From the IMG/VR virus record IMGVR_UViG_3300030012_002528, positions 1 to 64,000 of that record: a stretch of 64,000 bases of DNA. The stretch is one strand, 5' to 3'. This DNA comes from a virus. The position numbers were made by a program, and so were the translations under genes. Below the pieces are notes generated by a model that worked only from the letters and a program-made list of their open reading frames with translations, searched no databases and had not been told where the DNA came from. Positions 55,967 to 63,973 of this stretch are shown here, in pieces; the stretch's first letter is position 1, and each line of letters begins with the position of its first letter.

Positions 55967-56160
55967 TGGTAGAGTTACTTGCAGTATTCATCACCATAAT
56001 GTTCTCTTATGGTATTTACTCCCTAATGTCAGAGGGTGATACTGAGAATGACCCTGTTGGTGACATAGATTCAAGGTTTATTGGGAAGATGATTAGGTTC
56101 TTCTTGATGTTTATTTTTAGCATATTTACTATTGTAATAGTAGGTTATAATTTATTTTAA
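55966..56160 (+). CDS. Small membrane protein, 64 aa
   Basis: Two hydrophobic helices (ELLAVFITIMFSYGIYSLM; MFIFSIFTIVIVGYNLF) flank an acidic loop (SEGDTENDPVGDIDSR). It is followed after 4 bases by the secreted lysozyme-like gene. Together they may form a lysis or envelope cassette. Confidence 0.7.
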   Translation: MVELLAVFITIMFSYGIYSLMSEGDTENDPVGDIDSRFIGKMIRFFLMFIFSIFTIVIVGYNLF

Positions 56161-56164
56161 TACT

Positions 56165-56590
56165 ATGAAAAAGTTTTTTATATTTGTTGCAACAATGGTT
56201 ACACTAAATGTTTATGCACAAGACCAAGTTCCAATTGAGTTCTTGGTGGATGCAATGATTCACGTAGAGTCACGAGGGGATTCAACTGCGATTGGAGATG
56301 GAGGTAAAGCAGTAGGCGTATTACAGATACATCCTATCATGGTTCGTGAAGTGAATAGGATATTAGGGAAGAATGGTAGTAATGTTCGGTATACCTATGA
56401 TGATAGATATAGCGTAGAGAAGTCTAAAGAGATGTTCTATGTATGGAAAGAATACTATCACCCAAACTCTTCATACGAGAAGATAGCAAGGTGCTGGAAT
56501 GGTGGAACGAATGGGCATATGTTTTATTGTACCAATCGTTATTGGAGAAAGGTAAGTGACCAATTGGAAACTTTAGCAATGGTAGACTAA
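56165..56590 (+). CDS. Secreted lysozyme-like / lytic transglycosylase protein, 141 aa
   Basis: A signal peptide (KKFFIFVATMVTLNVYAQ) precedes a lysozyme-like domain: the catalytic-Glu region is MIHVESRGDSTAIGDGGKAV (Glu in HVES) followed by GVLQIHP, the classic S.G..Q..P-type motif of SLT-like lysozymes, and later RCWNGG. It would cleave peptidoglycan in the periplasm and is the best lysin candidate in the window. Two small membrane proteins precede it. Confidence 0.85.
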   Translation: MKKFFIFVATMVTLNVYAQDQVPIEFLVDAMIHVESRGDSTAIGDGGKAVGVLQIHPIMVREVNRILGKNGSNVRYTYDDRYSVEKSKEMFYVWKEYYHPNSSYEKIARCWNGGTNGHMFYCTNRYWRKVSDQLETLAMVD

Positions 56591-56778
56591 TGAAATATAA
56601 AGTAATAGTAGACGGAGTAGAAAGATATCTAAGTAGTTTAGATGTGGATTGGATGGTGTCAAGGGAATATGTTAAGTTCCGTTACGACCATTATGAGTCT
56701 CACGATGATAGCGTGGATATGGTTTGTAAAAAGTTCAACCTAAAAAAAGAGTTGGTTGAACATATGGTTTTAAATTAA
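56590..56778 (+). CDS. Small protein, 62 aa
   Basis: An acidic protein (VDGVERYLSSLDVDWMVSRE; DDSVDMVCKKFNLKKELVEH), overlapping the previous stop by one base. No family recognised. Confidence 0.65.
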   Translation: MKYKVIVDGVERYLSSLDVDWMVSREYVKFRYDHYESHDDSVDMVCKKFNLKKELVEHMVLN

Positions 56779-56783
56779 ATAAA

Positions 56784-57233
56784 ATGGGAGAGAAAAAAGA
56801 ACACACCCTTTTTGCAGATGGGTTTGATGATGCGATATTAGGATTTAGTCACGAATGGACTGAAACACCAAAGGTAGTTTATTCTAAATTAAAAATGGTG
56901 GAGGTTTGTGAGGAACAAGGCATGAGCGTAGAGGAAGCCATCGAATACTTAGAGTATAATGTGTGGGGTGCTTATGTCGGTGATGGAACTCCCATCTACG
57001 CTGATGACCTTGCAGGTACTAAGAGAGAGGACGTTGCGTACACTCTCGACCTATATATGGGTGGAGATGGTAGTGGATATAACCCTACCTTTCCTTTATG
57101 CCCTCCTGAGGACTCCCCACAACTTAGTGAGAGCGACTCCGATGGCAATACCACCGAGAAGGGGCAAACCCTTAAAGAAAACGACTCCACCGAGAACAGC
57201 CGAAGCAGTAGCGATGAAGATGTCAGAAGTTAA
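56784..57233 (+). CDS. Protein with disordered Ser/Glu tail, 149 aa
   Basis: Residues 1-100 form an acidic, mixed domain (YLEYNVWGAYVGDGTPIYAD). The last 45 residues are low complexity, rich in Ser, Glu, Asp and Pro, and probably disordered. The core pattern 'EEAIEYLEYNV.GAYVG..TPI' is like a conserved phage protein but I cannot name it. Confidence 0.7.
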   Translation: MGEKKEHTLFADGFDDAILGFSHEWTETPKVVYSKLKMVEVCEEQGMSVEEAIEYLEYNVWGAYVGDGTPIYADDLAGTKREDVAYTLDLYMGGDGSGYNPTFPLCPPEDSPQLSESDSDGNTTEKGQTLKENDSTENSRSSSDEDVRS

Positions 57234-57279
57234 TACCGATTTAATTTTATCTGTGATTTTCATGTTGTTATTTTTTTAA
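57220..57279 (+). CDS. Tiny hydrophobic peptide, 19 aa
   Basis: A 19-codon frame (MSEVNTDLILSVIFMLLFF) overlaps the end of the previous gene. Only its hydrophobic composition supports it. Confidence 0.25.
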   Translation: MSEVNTDLILSVIFMLLFF

Positions 57280-57330
57280 TAATTTCATTTAAAAGTACTA
57301 ATTTTATTTGAATTAAACAAATATGTTACA

Positions 57331-57690
57331 ATGTATAAAAAGAGTAAATTTGGAAGACTAAGAAAACATAATTTGAAACCTTTAATTGAAAGCAAAGTAC
57401 CATTGGTTGTTTGCGAACAGGAGGAAACAAGGTTTACAGGTTACAATGTTAGACCTATAGATGTTTTCGTAGCATTCCCAAAAAAATACACAAGCATGGT
57501 TGAAAGCCCTTTAAAAGTAAAAGACCCTAATAGGAAAGACCTTGTTATACTGCCCCTGTCAGTAGTAGACAAGGCATATTTTGAAGAAAACTTAAATAAA
57601 TTTAATAAGTCTTATGAAACAGCAGGAGAGAGAGTATATGAAACTTCATACAAATCACTCAAAGAATACCTCAACAAAGGAAAGGTTTGA
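57331..57690 (+). CDS. Basic protein of unknown function, 119 aa
   Basis: A Lys-rich protein (KKSKFGRLRKHNLKPLIESK; VKDPNRKDLVILPLSVVDKA) with a beta-rich middle and a basic helical end. It starts 97 bases after its neighbour but has no clear promoter. No family recognised. Confidence 0.7.
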   Translation: MYKKSKFGRLRKHNLKPLIESKVPLVVCEQEETRFTGYNVRPIDVFVAFPKKYTSMVESPLKVKDPNRKDLVILPLSVVDKAYFEENLNKFNKSYETAGERVYETSYKSLKEYLNKGKV

Positions 57691-57862
57691 GAAAAGAAAG
57701 AGTGGTGATTTTATTTTCATTTACGACAATAAAAACAAGAAATACATACCTAAAGAATTTTATGCACCAAGTGGTGGAGAAATAGGTTGCAACATTTTCT
57801 TGCGTAAGTTAAAAGAAAATAGTAAATTAGCGTACAATACAAATAAAAGAAGAAATGGTTAA
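57638..57862 (+). CDS. Small basic protein, 74 aa
   Basis: The frame overlaps the end of the previous gene by 53 bases in another frame; an alternative start at 57614 adds eight residues. The protein is basic with one beta segment (KRKSGDFIFIYDNKNKKYIP). The long overlap makes the start uncertain. Confidence 0.55.
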   Translation: MKLHTNHSKNTSTKERFEKRKSGDFIFIYDNKNKKYIPKEFYAPSGGEIGCNIFLRKLKENSKLAYNTNKRRNG

Positions 57863-58286
57863 TTTTAATAAGACAGGTAGAAAGGATTATACAGAATATG
57901 AAGTTTATACTGACGAGTATTCTGGAGGTAATGGTACAGAGCAATTAGCAGGTTATGTTACCAAGTTTGGAGACAAGAAATGGGCATTTAGAACCATTGA
58001 CCCTTTCTTTACTGATGTAATGCCTACTGATACCTTTGATTCTCGTAAAGATGCAGTATTTAATGGAATAGAGTCTCTACGATTTGTAGCAGTTGCTAAA
58101 CCTGTTTCTGAGCCTATAGAAAAGGAAATAGACTTATCTATGCTAGGTCAGTATAGAAGAGTCAATAATAATAGAAAGCCAACAAGAGGTAGAAAAATTC
58201 AATATATCCAACGTGCTAAACGATTGGACAATGGCGAGTTAGTTTATTTAAATTCATATAAGAAAATACATCACGAGCGTGTATAG
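57855..58286 (+). CDS. Protein of unknown function, 143 aa
   Basis: The first 75 residues (EYEVYTDEYSGGNGTEQLAG; WAFRTIDPFFTDVMPTDTFD) are beta-rich and acidic. The C-terminal third is basic (NNRKPTRGRKIQYIQRAKRL). It overlaps the primase-like gene by 8 bases and lies at the head of the replication cluster. Function unknown. Confidence 0.7.
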   Translation: MVNFNKTGRKDYTEYEVYTDEYSGGNGTEQLAGYVTKFGDKKWAFRTIDPFFTDVMPTDTFDSRKDAVFNGIESLRFVAVAKPVSEPIEKEIDLSMLGQYRRVNNNRKPTRGRKIQYIQRAKRLDNGELVYLNSYKKIHHERV

Positions 58287-59202
58287 ATATGAGTATGCCA
58301 AAGCAAGGCACGGAAGAAATTTCAAAGTCAACTGCCCTCGATGTGGAGGAGTTAAACGATTTAATTTATTCTTTGACAATAAAGAAGATAAGTTATGTGA
58401 TTCGCAGTATGGTAAATGCGACAGAGTTTACCAATGTGGGTATGAGAATCGTCCACAAGGTCAAGCAGTTTTAAAACAAGATGAAATAAAAACAGAAAAA
58501 CCTCCACTTTCTGTTATGCCCTTGTCTATTGTCAAGGATTCTATACAAAAATGTTGGAGCAACACAGATGCTCTCTTAGGCTTTATAATGGACAAGTGGG
58601 GAGTAGATATCGCTACTAAGGTGTTCGTGCGTTACAACCTTGTTTCTGTGCCTTTTAATGGGGGTTTTGCCCCTATGTTTTGGTTCATAGATGACAAGAA
58701 GCAAGTTCGTAGTGGTAAGATAATGAATTATGAATTAAGAGGAGGAGAACCTCGCAGGACTAAACACGACAAGGCTTGGAAAAATGTGAAATGGCTACAC
58801 TCTAAAATAGATAATTACAATTTTGAAATGTGTTTCTATGGCTCGCATATTCTCACAATGATGCCCGATGCAGAAGTACACATAGTAGAGTCAGAGAAAA
58901 CTGCATTGATAATGTCTTGTGTAAAGCCTCAACACATTTGGTTAGCGACATCATCTGTTACTAACTTGCAAGAACACTTTTTACCTAATTTAAAAGACAG
59001 AAAAGTGGTACTGCACCCCGACAAAGGAGAAAGGAGTTTTGGATATTGGAAACTTAAAGCAGAAGAGTTTAGAAAAAAAAATTTGGCAAAGTCAATAAAT
59101 ATATCTACCTTTGTACAAGATACAGAATTTTTAGGTGAGGGAGATGACCTTGCCGATTACGTTTTAAAAACAACAAAGTATGAGAGCATTAAAAAACATT
59201 GA
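58279..59202 (+). CDS. Toprim primase-like protein (DUF6371-like), 307 aa
   Basis: An N-terminal zinc finger (CPRCGGVKRF, later CDRVYQCGYE) leads to a primase-like fold. A TOPRIM segment is visible at AEVHIVESEKTALIMS (residues about 204-219), with Glu in VESE, and a second acidic part at LHPDKGERSF near 244, where Asp is the metal ligand. The pattern resembles the DUF6371 proteins of Bacteroidota mobile elements and phage primases. It would synthesise primers or handle DNA at the fork. The GTG start overlaps the gene before. Confidence 0.8.
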   Translation: MYRYEYAKARHGRNFKVNCPRCGGVKRFNLFFDNKEDKLCDSQYGKCDRVYQCGYENRPQGQAVLKQDEIKTEKPPLSVMPLSIVKDSIQKCWSNTDALLGFIMDKWGVDIATKVFVRYNLVSVPFNGGFAPMFWFIDDKKQVRSGKIMNYELRGGEPRRTKHDKAWKNVKWLHSKIDNYNFEMCFYGSHILTMMPDAEVHIVESEKTALIMSCVKPQHIWLATSSVTNLQEHFLPNLKDRKVVLHPDKGERSFGYWKLKAEEFRKKNLAKSINISTFVQDTEFLGEGDDLADYVLKTTKYESIKKH

Positions 59203-60031
59203 GTTAGGAAAGGTACTATTCATCAGTATTGAGTGCGTACCCCAAGAAAATGACTTCCCTATTGAAGGACTACTCTATGATAGTTGGACAGACGGAGGCA
59301 ATGAGACAGAAGCGTATGCAGAGACAGCACCATTATTCCCTGAGTATGGTAGAATTTTCTGTGTGTCTTTAGGATATGTTAGTAATCATCAATTAAATAT
59401 CAAGACAATTAAGGGGGAGGAGAAGGAAATCATTGAGACATTATTCAAAATGGTGGATGCTTTTCAAAATAGTTGGAGTACTATTCATCTATGTGGGCAC
59501 TCTGTAAAGAGTTTTATTTTACCTTATGTTATGCGTAGAGCAATCGTCAACGATATTCCTGTTCACTACTTATTTGATGCTTCGGGTCTTAAACCTTGGG
59601 ATATCACTTGGATGTACGACATCAAAGAGTTATGGCAAGGTACTGCTTACAAATCAGCCTCTCTTCTATCACTTGCTCACACTTTTAACTTAGACTATGC
59701 AGAAAGTATTATTTTAGGTAAAGATGTGTCTACTATGTACGTGAATGATGAGATAGAAGAAATCACTCACCGATGTGAAGTAAATGTTCGCCTATGTCAC
59801 GATGTTATAAAAAAGATGGCAGGAATCAAAACTGATTGGAAAGACGAGGTGATTGAAGATAAGAACTTAGGCACATTAGAAAAGGCATATTATAATGTAA
59901 TTAACATAAAAGACATAAAGGGTTTAAGAGATAAATTGGCCTCAATGAATCTAGATAAGGATGCTACTAAGAACATTTTAGAAACAATGTTTAAAGGGAA
60001 TGTGCCTTCAGAATTACAAGAACTCTTGTAA
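59180..60031 (+). CDS. Degenerate PolB-type 3'-5' exonuclease, 283 aa
   Basis: The order of motifs is that of the predicted 3'-5' exonuclease family related to PolB exonucleases. However, the expected FDIETVP reads FISIECVP, so the first Asp is Ser. The GxxxKxFD position reads GHSVKSFILPY, so Asp is Ile. The final YCxxDV reads HRCEVNVRL. Only the Glu of motif I and the Asp of YDIKELW remain. It is probably catalytically inactive and may be a fork-binding or scaffold protein. It overlaps the primase gene by 23 bases. Confidence 0.75.
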   Translation: MRALKNIELGKVLFISIECVPQENDFPIEGLLYDSWTDGGNETEAYAETAPLFPEYGRIFCVSLGYVSNHQLNIKTIKGEEKEIIETLFKMVDAFQNSWSTIHLCGHSVKSFILPYVMRRAIVNDIPVHYLFDASGLKPWDITWMYDIKELWQGTAYKSASLLSLAHTFNLDYAESIILGKDVSTMYVNDEIEEITHRCEVNVRLCHDVIKKMAGIKTDWKDEVIEDKNLGTLEKAYYNVINIKDIKGLRDKLASMNLDKDATKNILETMFKGNVPSELQELL

Positions 60032-60276
60032 TGAGAACTATATGTTTTCTTGTTTCATTTTTATTTTGTATATTTGCAAAAGGTCAGCACATCTATTTTG
60101 ATGTGACCCTTGAAGAAATTGATACAGTGGCAAATGAAGATGGATATAGGGTAGTTAAAACCCTAGAACAAGGAAACATAGTGTGCTATCTATACTTAGA
60201 AAGTGACACGATTAAAATAGGATACAACAACGAGATGAGTAAACCCTCATTCATAATTTATAGAAAAGAAGAGTAA
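60031..60276 (+). CDS. Small secreted protein, 81 aa
   Basis: A signal peptide (MRTICFLVSFLFCIFAKGQ) is followed by a 60-residue beta-rich domain (HIYFDVTLEEIDTV; IVCYLYLESDTIKIG). The start overlaps the previous stop by one base. It might act in the periplasm as an exclusion or envelope factor; there is no direct evidence. Confidence 0.7.
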   Translation: MRTICFLVSFLFCIFAKGQHIYFDVTLEEIDTVANEDGYRVVKTLEQGNIVCYLYLESDTIKIGYNNEMSKPSFIIYRKEE

Positions 60277-60277
60277 G

Positions 60278-60406
60278 ATGTTTAGTGCAATAATTATTAT
60301 AGTTTGTTTAACAATCATATTTGGTATATTTTACTATGCAGGTAAGACTATGCCCGAAGGAGACTTCTTAGAGAATGATGATTTTAACATAGATGACGAA
60401 GAATAA
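60278..60406 (+). CDS. Small membrane protein, 42 aa
   Basis: A short frame with a hydrophobic helix (MFSAIIIIVCLTIIFGIFYY) and an acidic tail. It starts one base after the previous stop and ends one base before the next start, which supports it. Confidence 0.6.
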   Translation: MFSAIIIIVCLTIIFGIFYYAGKTMPEGDFLENDDFNIDDEE

Positions 60407-60407
60407 G

Positions 60408-61142
60408 ATGAGTTTAGAATTACCTAAAACGTATAGTAAAGAACAATGGGAACGTGGGGGCAGTCGTCCCGAACACGAGAAGTTCATAGGGATGCCTGTA
60501 ACAAGTTGGTCACAAGTAGAGTCTTGGACGGCTAAGAAAGGATTCAACACAGGTATGGTAGGTAACAAAGAGTATATGATTAGATACTTTTTAGGTGAGC
60601 GATTCCCTGATATGGGTTGGGGACAGTTTGGTACTGAGGTGGAGGATTGTGTTACTCTTGGCGATTGCGAACCATTTACTCCTAAAGAACTTGAAACTAT
60701 AAAAGACATCAAACCTCTTGGGGTATTTCAAGAAGAGATAGTCATTGATTTTGGTGACTTCTGTCTTCTTGGTTATATTGATGATATGTCTGAACCAAAA
60801 GATGGTGTAGTAGATATAGTGAGAGACTATAAGACTAAATCAAAAAGTTCTAAGGCTGACTTACACGACCCAAAGAAACTTCAATTAGAATTATATATCT
60901 TAGGTCTTCAGCAAAGAGGATTAAAAGTAGAGAACGCAGAGTATGTTATCATAGAAAGGTTGGGGGGTAGAGAGTGTATGAATGGTGCAGGGAGAAAGTC
61001 TTTACGTATAGGCACTAATGTTTGGAGAGAAACATATATGTTTTCTGATAAGTCTATAGCAAGAGCAGAAGCTATTGTAAGAGAGACGGTGAAGGAAATA
61101 TCTAATCATTATAAGATATTTAAAATATTAAATGCTAAGTAA
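60408..61142 (+). CDS. PD-(D/E)XK nuclease, Cas4/RecB-like, 244 aa
   Basis: The catalytic core appears as FGTEVED (residues about 73-79), GYIDDM (about 120-125), then IVRDYKTKS (DxK near 140) and QLELYILGLQ (about 157-166), the motif series of RecB/Cas4-type exonucleases. The start at 60408 was chosen because the upstream extension overlaps the membrane protein. It would process DNA ends in recombination with RecA or in replication. Final Cys residues for a Fe-S cluster are not obvious. Confidence 0.85.
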   Translation: MSLELPKTYSKEQWERGGSRPEHEKFIGMPVTSWSQVESWTAKKGFNTGMVGNKEYMIRYFLGERFPDMGWGQFGTEVEDCVTLGDCEPFTPKELETIKDIKPLGVFQEEIVIDFGDFCLLGYIDDMSEPKDGVVDIVRDYKTKSKSSKADLHDPKKLQLELYILGLQQRGLKVENAEYVIIERLGGRECMNGAGRKSLRIGTNVWRETYMFSDKSIARAEAIVRETVKEISNHYKIFKILNAK

Positions 61143-61365
61143 GTATGATTATATCAAACTTTTCAGGGGAGAAAAGGCGAATGATAAGACTAGAATGGTT
61201 TTCTTGAAACATTGGTGTAAACAAGAAGGAAAAAACTTCTATGATTTAAAGTTAATCCTTAACTTTACTAATTATGGGTTTGATAATATGACTTATTATT
61301 TTGATAATAAATATAAAGTTAGTATATTAGTAGACCAAAACGGTGTTAAATTAAAAGTTATATGA
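61132..61365 (+). CDS. Small basic protein, 77 aa
   Basis: A protein with aromatic and Lys-rich content (YIKLFRGEKANDKTRMVFLK; YGFDNMTYYFDNKYKVSILV). It overlaps the nuclease by 11 bases. No family recognised. Confidence 0.7.
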   Translation: MLSKYDYIKLFRGEKANDKTRMVFLKHWCKQEGKNFYDLKLILNFTNYGFDNMTYYFDNKYKVSILVDQNGVKLKVI

Positions 61366-61931
61366 GTGATACAGCAAAACAATTGGTAGACAAGATAGTC
61401 GAATGTACAGACCAACTATGTGCAGTAGATATTATAAAAGAGGTTATAAGTAACCTAAAAGTATCTAGAAACTATCAAAGAATGGTGGAAGTGGAAGGAG
61501 GTATTAGAGAATTAGAAAGAGCTTTCTCAAAACTTCAAGAAGAGTTCCACAGGATGGAGTTACCAAGACAATATAACCTTGTTCAAGAGACAAGAACAAA
61601 AGCTAATTTCATTTATCGTGAATTAGTAGACCACTATGTTCACGAAGTTAATCGTGTAAAGATGCTTTTAGAAGAATCAAAGACAGTTGAAAGAGCAAAA
61701 GCCTTGCAATATCTAAAAGAAAGTAGTACCTTTGGCAGTATAGCGAAATCAACATTAAGAGACTACCTTGGGGCATCACCTAATTACGAGGAGTGGATTA
61801 GGGATTATTCAATGGCATATGCAAATTATCAGTATTTGTCGAAAGTTTTAGAAAGTATTCGTATATTTACCGATACTTGTGCATCCGAGCTTAGGGGTCT
61901 CGGTGTAGTGGAGAAAAAAGATGTAAAGTAA
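61362..61931 (+). CDS. Coiled-coil protein, 189 aa
   Basis: A long helical protein (ELERAFSKLQEEFHRMELPR; VERAKALQYLKESSTFGSIA) with heptad repeats. It starts with a 4-base overlap with its neighbour and sits between the exonuclease and the SSB-like gene. It may act as an accessory factor in recombination. No family recognised. Confidence 0.7.
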   Translation: MSDTAKQLVDKIVECTDQLCAVDIIKEVISNLKVSRNYQRMVEVEGGIRELERAFSKLQEEFHRMELPRQYNLVQETRTKANFIYRELVDHYVHEVNRVKMLLEESKTVERAKALQYLKESSTFGSIAKSTLRDYLGASPNYEEWIRDYSMAYANYQYLSKVLESIRIFTDTCASELRGLGVVEKKDVK

Positions 61932-61949
61932 ATTTTTAAAATCAGTATT

Positions 61950-62591
61950 ATGACACATTACTTAAAAGTAAATTATTCAAACGGAGCAATCCAAGAAAGT
62001 TCAAAGGAGCCACAAGAGGGGTTTGAGAAGAACGAGTGGTCAGTTGGCAACAAGTCAGGAGTCAACTATAAGAAAATTTATAGAGAGCCTGTAGAGGGAA
62101 CTCTTGTAGATGTAAAATTTAGAGACACTCAGTATGGACAAAGAGTTTCATTCACTCTTAAAGGAGATGAGTATTACAACATAGAGTTCCCTTTCCTTAT
62201 GGGAGAAGAGGTGAACCCTTTCACAACTGATTTCGTTCGTCAGCTACCTAACCTACAGAAAGGTCGAACTTACACAGTCAATGCTTATGTATATCAGCCT
62301 GAGAATGCTAAGTATCCTTACAGAGGGTTTACGTTCCGAGTTGACGGAGAAAAGGTAGAAAAAGCTCTATCATATCAGTCAGCTAAAAACGAAGACGGAG
62401 ACATCCCTTCAATTGTGTGGGAAGAAAAAATGGGTAAGAAGAAACCAAACTTCGATAACAGAAACGAATACCTATACAACTTCCTACAAAAACAAATTGG
62501 TGAAAACTTCGCTAAAGATGAAAATTCCTCAACACCTGAACCAACAAAAGCTGAGGTTAAAAAGCCAAGTATTGAAGACTTACCATTTTAA
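61950..62591 (+). CDS. SSB-like protein, 213 aa
   Basis: Residues 40-135 form a beta-rich domain that could be an OB fold (EGTLVDVKFRDTQYGQRVSF, KGDEYYNIEFPFLMGEEV, KGRTYTVNAYVY). The C-terminal 60 residues are acidic and disordered and end in SIEDLPF, which matches the SSB tail pattern (acidic plus I/L-P-F). It would coat single-stranded DNA at the fork and recruit partners by its tail. I do not see the canonical SSB family sequence, so it is a functional inference. Confidence 0.75.
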   Translation: MTHYLKVNYSNGAIQESSKEPQEGFEKNEWSVGNKSGVNYKKIYREPVEGTLVDVKFRDTQYGQRVSFTLKGDEYYNIEFPFLMGEEVNPFTTDFVRQLPNLQKGRTYTVNAYVYQPENAKYPYRGFTFRVDGEKVEKALSYQSAKNEDGDIPSIVWEEKMGKKKPNFDNRNEYLYNFLQKQIGENFAKDENSSTPEPTKAEVKKPSIEDLPF

Positions 62592-62599
62592 TTTAAATT

Positions 62600-62911
62600 A
62601 TGACTAGAGAAGAAGTTTATAAGCGTTACGCATTCCTTGAAGAAAAAAGAAGGGATATTGAAAAGGAACAAGCTGAGTTGAAAGAAAGACTCAGTGAATA
62701 CTTACCCGAAGAGGGTACGAAGTTTTACTTCGGCTCATACTCTTGGCAGAATAGAAAAAAGTGGTCTTATTCTGAAAAGGTAACTGAAATGGAGACTGAA
62801 TTAAAGTCTCTGAAGAAGCTAGAAGAGAAGGAAGGGACTGCCTCTTGTGAAGAAAAGAAGTCAGTTGTATTTAGGTACAATAAGCCTGTAAGAGATAATT
62901 TACCTTTCTAA
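62600..62911 (+). CDS. Coiled-coil protein with LPF tail, 103 aa
   Basis: A helical, charged protein (EEKRRDIEKEQAELKERLSE) with one aromatic segment (FYFGSYSWQNRKKW). It ends PVRDNLPF, so it also has an SSB-like last motif as in the gene before it. It may bind the same partner. Function unknown. Confidence 0.7.
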   Translation: MTREEVYKRYAFLEEKRRDIEKEQAELKERLSEYLPEEGTKFYFGSYSWQNRKKWSYSEKVTEMETELKSLKKLEEKEGTASCEEKKSVVFRYNKPVRDNLPF

Positions 62912-62927
62912 TAACAATTGTTTCTTA

Positions 62928-62959
62928 TTTGGAAAATTCAATTGTTCTTAGTATATTGC
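62928..62959 (+). promoter_or_regulatory. Promoter before nrdB
   Basis: TTTG (62928-62931), exactly 20 bases, TATATTGC (62952-62959). No TTAACA repeat precedes it. Confidence 0.7.
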
Positions 62960-62967
62960 ATCTCTTT

Positions 62968-62994
62968 ACCCATCGAATTTTCGGTGGGTTTTTT
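62968..62994 (+). terminator. Terminator between promoter and nrdB
   Basis: ACCCA and CGAA pair with TTCG and TGGGT (62968-62989), with six T following. It lies just after the predicted transcription start, so it may end the previous operon or act as an attenuator for nrdB. Confidence 0.75.
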
Positions 62995-63018
62995 ATCTAA
63001 TTTTGTTAAACTTAAACT

Positions 63019-63972
63019 ATGTATTTAAACTCTAAGGATTTAGGGAAGAGGTATTCTATTTTCCCATTGTCCCATACTGATTTGTGGGATTATTATAAAA
63101 AAGCAGAAAAGCAAACGTGGGTTGCTGAAGAGGTTGACTTGAGTTCTGATGACTTCGATGCGTTGTCAGAAGATGAAAAAAGTTACTTGAAAAACATCCT
63201 TGCATTCTTTGCTATCTCTGATGGTCTTGTGATAGACAACTTGGCTACCAACTTTATGAATGAAGTAGAGCTACTTGAAGCTCAGTATTTTTATGGACAT
63301 CAAACATTCATTGAGCAGGTTCACGCCAATGGGTATTCACTCCTTATTGATACATACATTAAAGACAACCAAGAAAGAAACGATTTATTTAATTCAATGT
63401 CTACCAACCAAGCAGTAAAAGACAAGGCTTCTTGGGCAGAGAAGTGGATTGACCATCCATCATTTGCTCACCGACTTGTGGCATTTGCTTGTGTGGAAGG
63501 TATTGCTTTCTCCTCTGTATTCGCAGGAGTGTTTTGGTATAGGTCACGTAACAAGATGAATGGCTTGGGTTCTATGAACGAATTAATCCTTAGAGATGAA
63601 TCCTTGCATTATGAGTTTGCTCAGTACCTATACAACAACTACATCAAGGATGAGTACAAGATTCCTACCCACGAAATTCAGAAAATCATTCTTGAGTGTT
63701 TCGATGTAGAGCAAAAGTTTGTTTTAGATAGTATGCCTAACGGCTTACAAGGTCTTACAAAGGAAGAGATGCTGGAGTACGTTAAATACGTTACTGATAT
63801 CGTCTTAGAAGACTTCGGATGTGGTAAGTATTTCAATGTTAGAAACCCACTTGACTACATGGCTCGTATTGGGTTGTCAGCGAAAAACAATTTCTTTGAA
63901 CAAAGAACAGGTCAGTACACTAGAGTAGATATTCCTACTACTACTGAAGGCATGTTCACAGACGAGTTTTAA
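63019..63972 (+). CDS. nrdB: Ribonucleotide reductase small subunit (beta)
   Basis: A class I R2 protein of 317 residues. The metal and radical residues are in place: Asp in FFAISDGLV, Glu/His in FIEQVHANGYSLL with the radical Tyr four residues after His, Glu in CVEGIAFSS, and Glu/His in LRDESLHYEF. It supplies the radical cofactor to reduce ribonucleotides to deoxyribonucleotides for phage DNA. It is followed one base later by nrdA, as expected. The protein is complete and lacks a long N-terminal extension. Confidence 0.95.
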   Translation: MYLNSKDLGKRYSIFPLSHTDLWDYYKKAEKQTWVAEEVDLSSDDFDALSEDEKSYLKNILAFFAISDGLVIDNLATNFMNEVELLEAQYFYGHQTFIEQVHANGYSLLIDTYIKDNQERNDLFNSMSTNQAVKDKASWAEKWIDHPSFAHRLVAFACVEGIAFSSVFAGVFWYRSRNKMNGLGSMNELILRDESLHYEFAQYLYNNYIKDEYKIPTHEIQKIILECFDVEQKFVLDSMPNGLQGLTKEEMLEYVKYVTDIVLEDFGCGKYFNVRNPLDYMARIGLSAKNNFFEQRTGQYTRVDIPTTTEGMFTDEF

Positions 63973-63973
63973 G

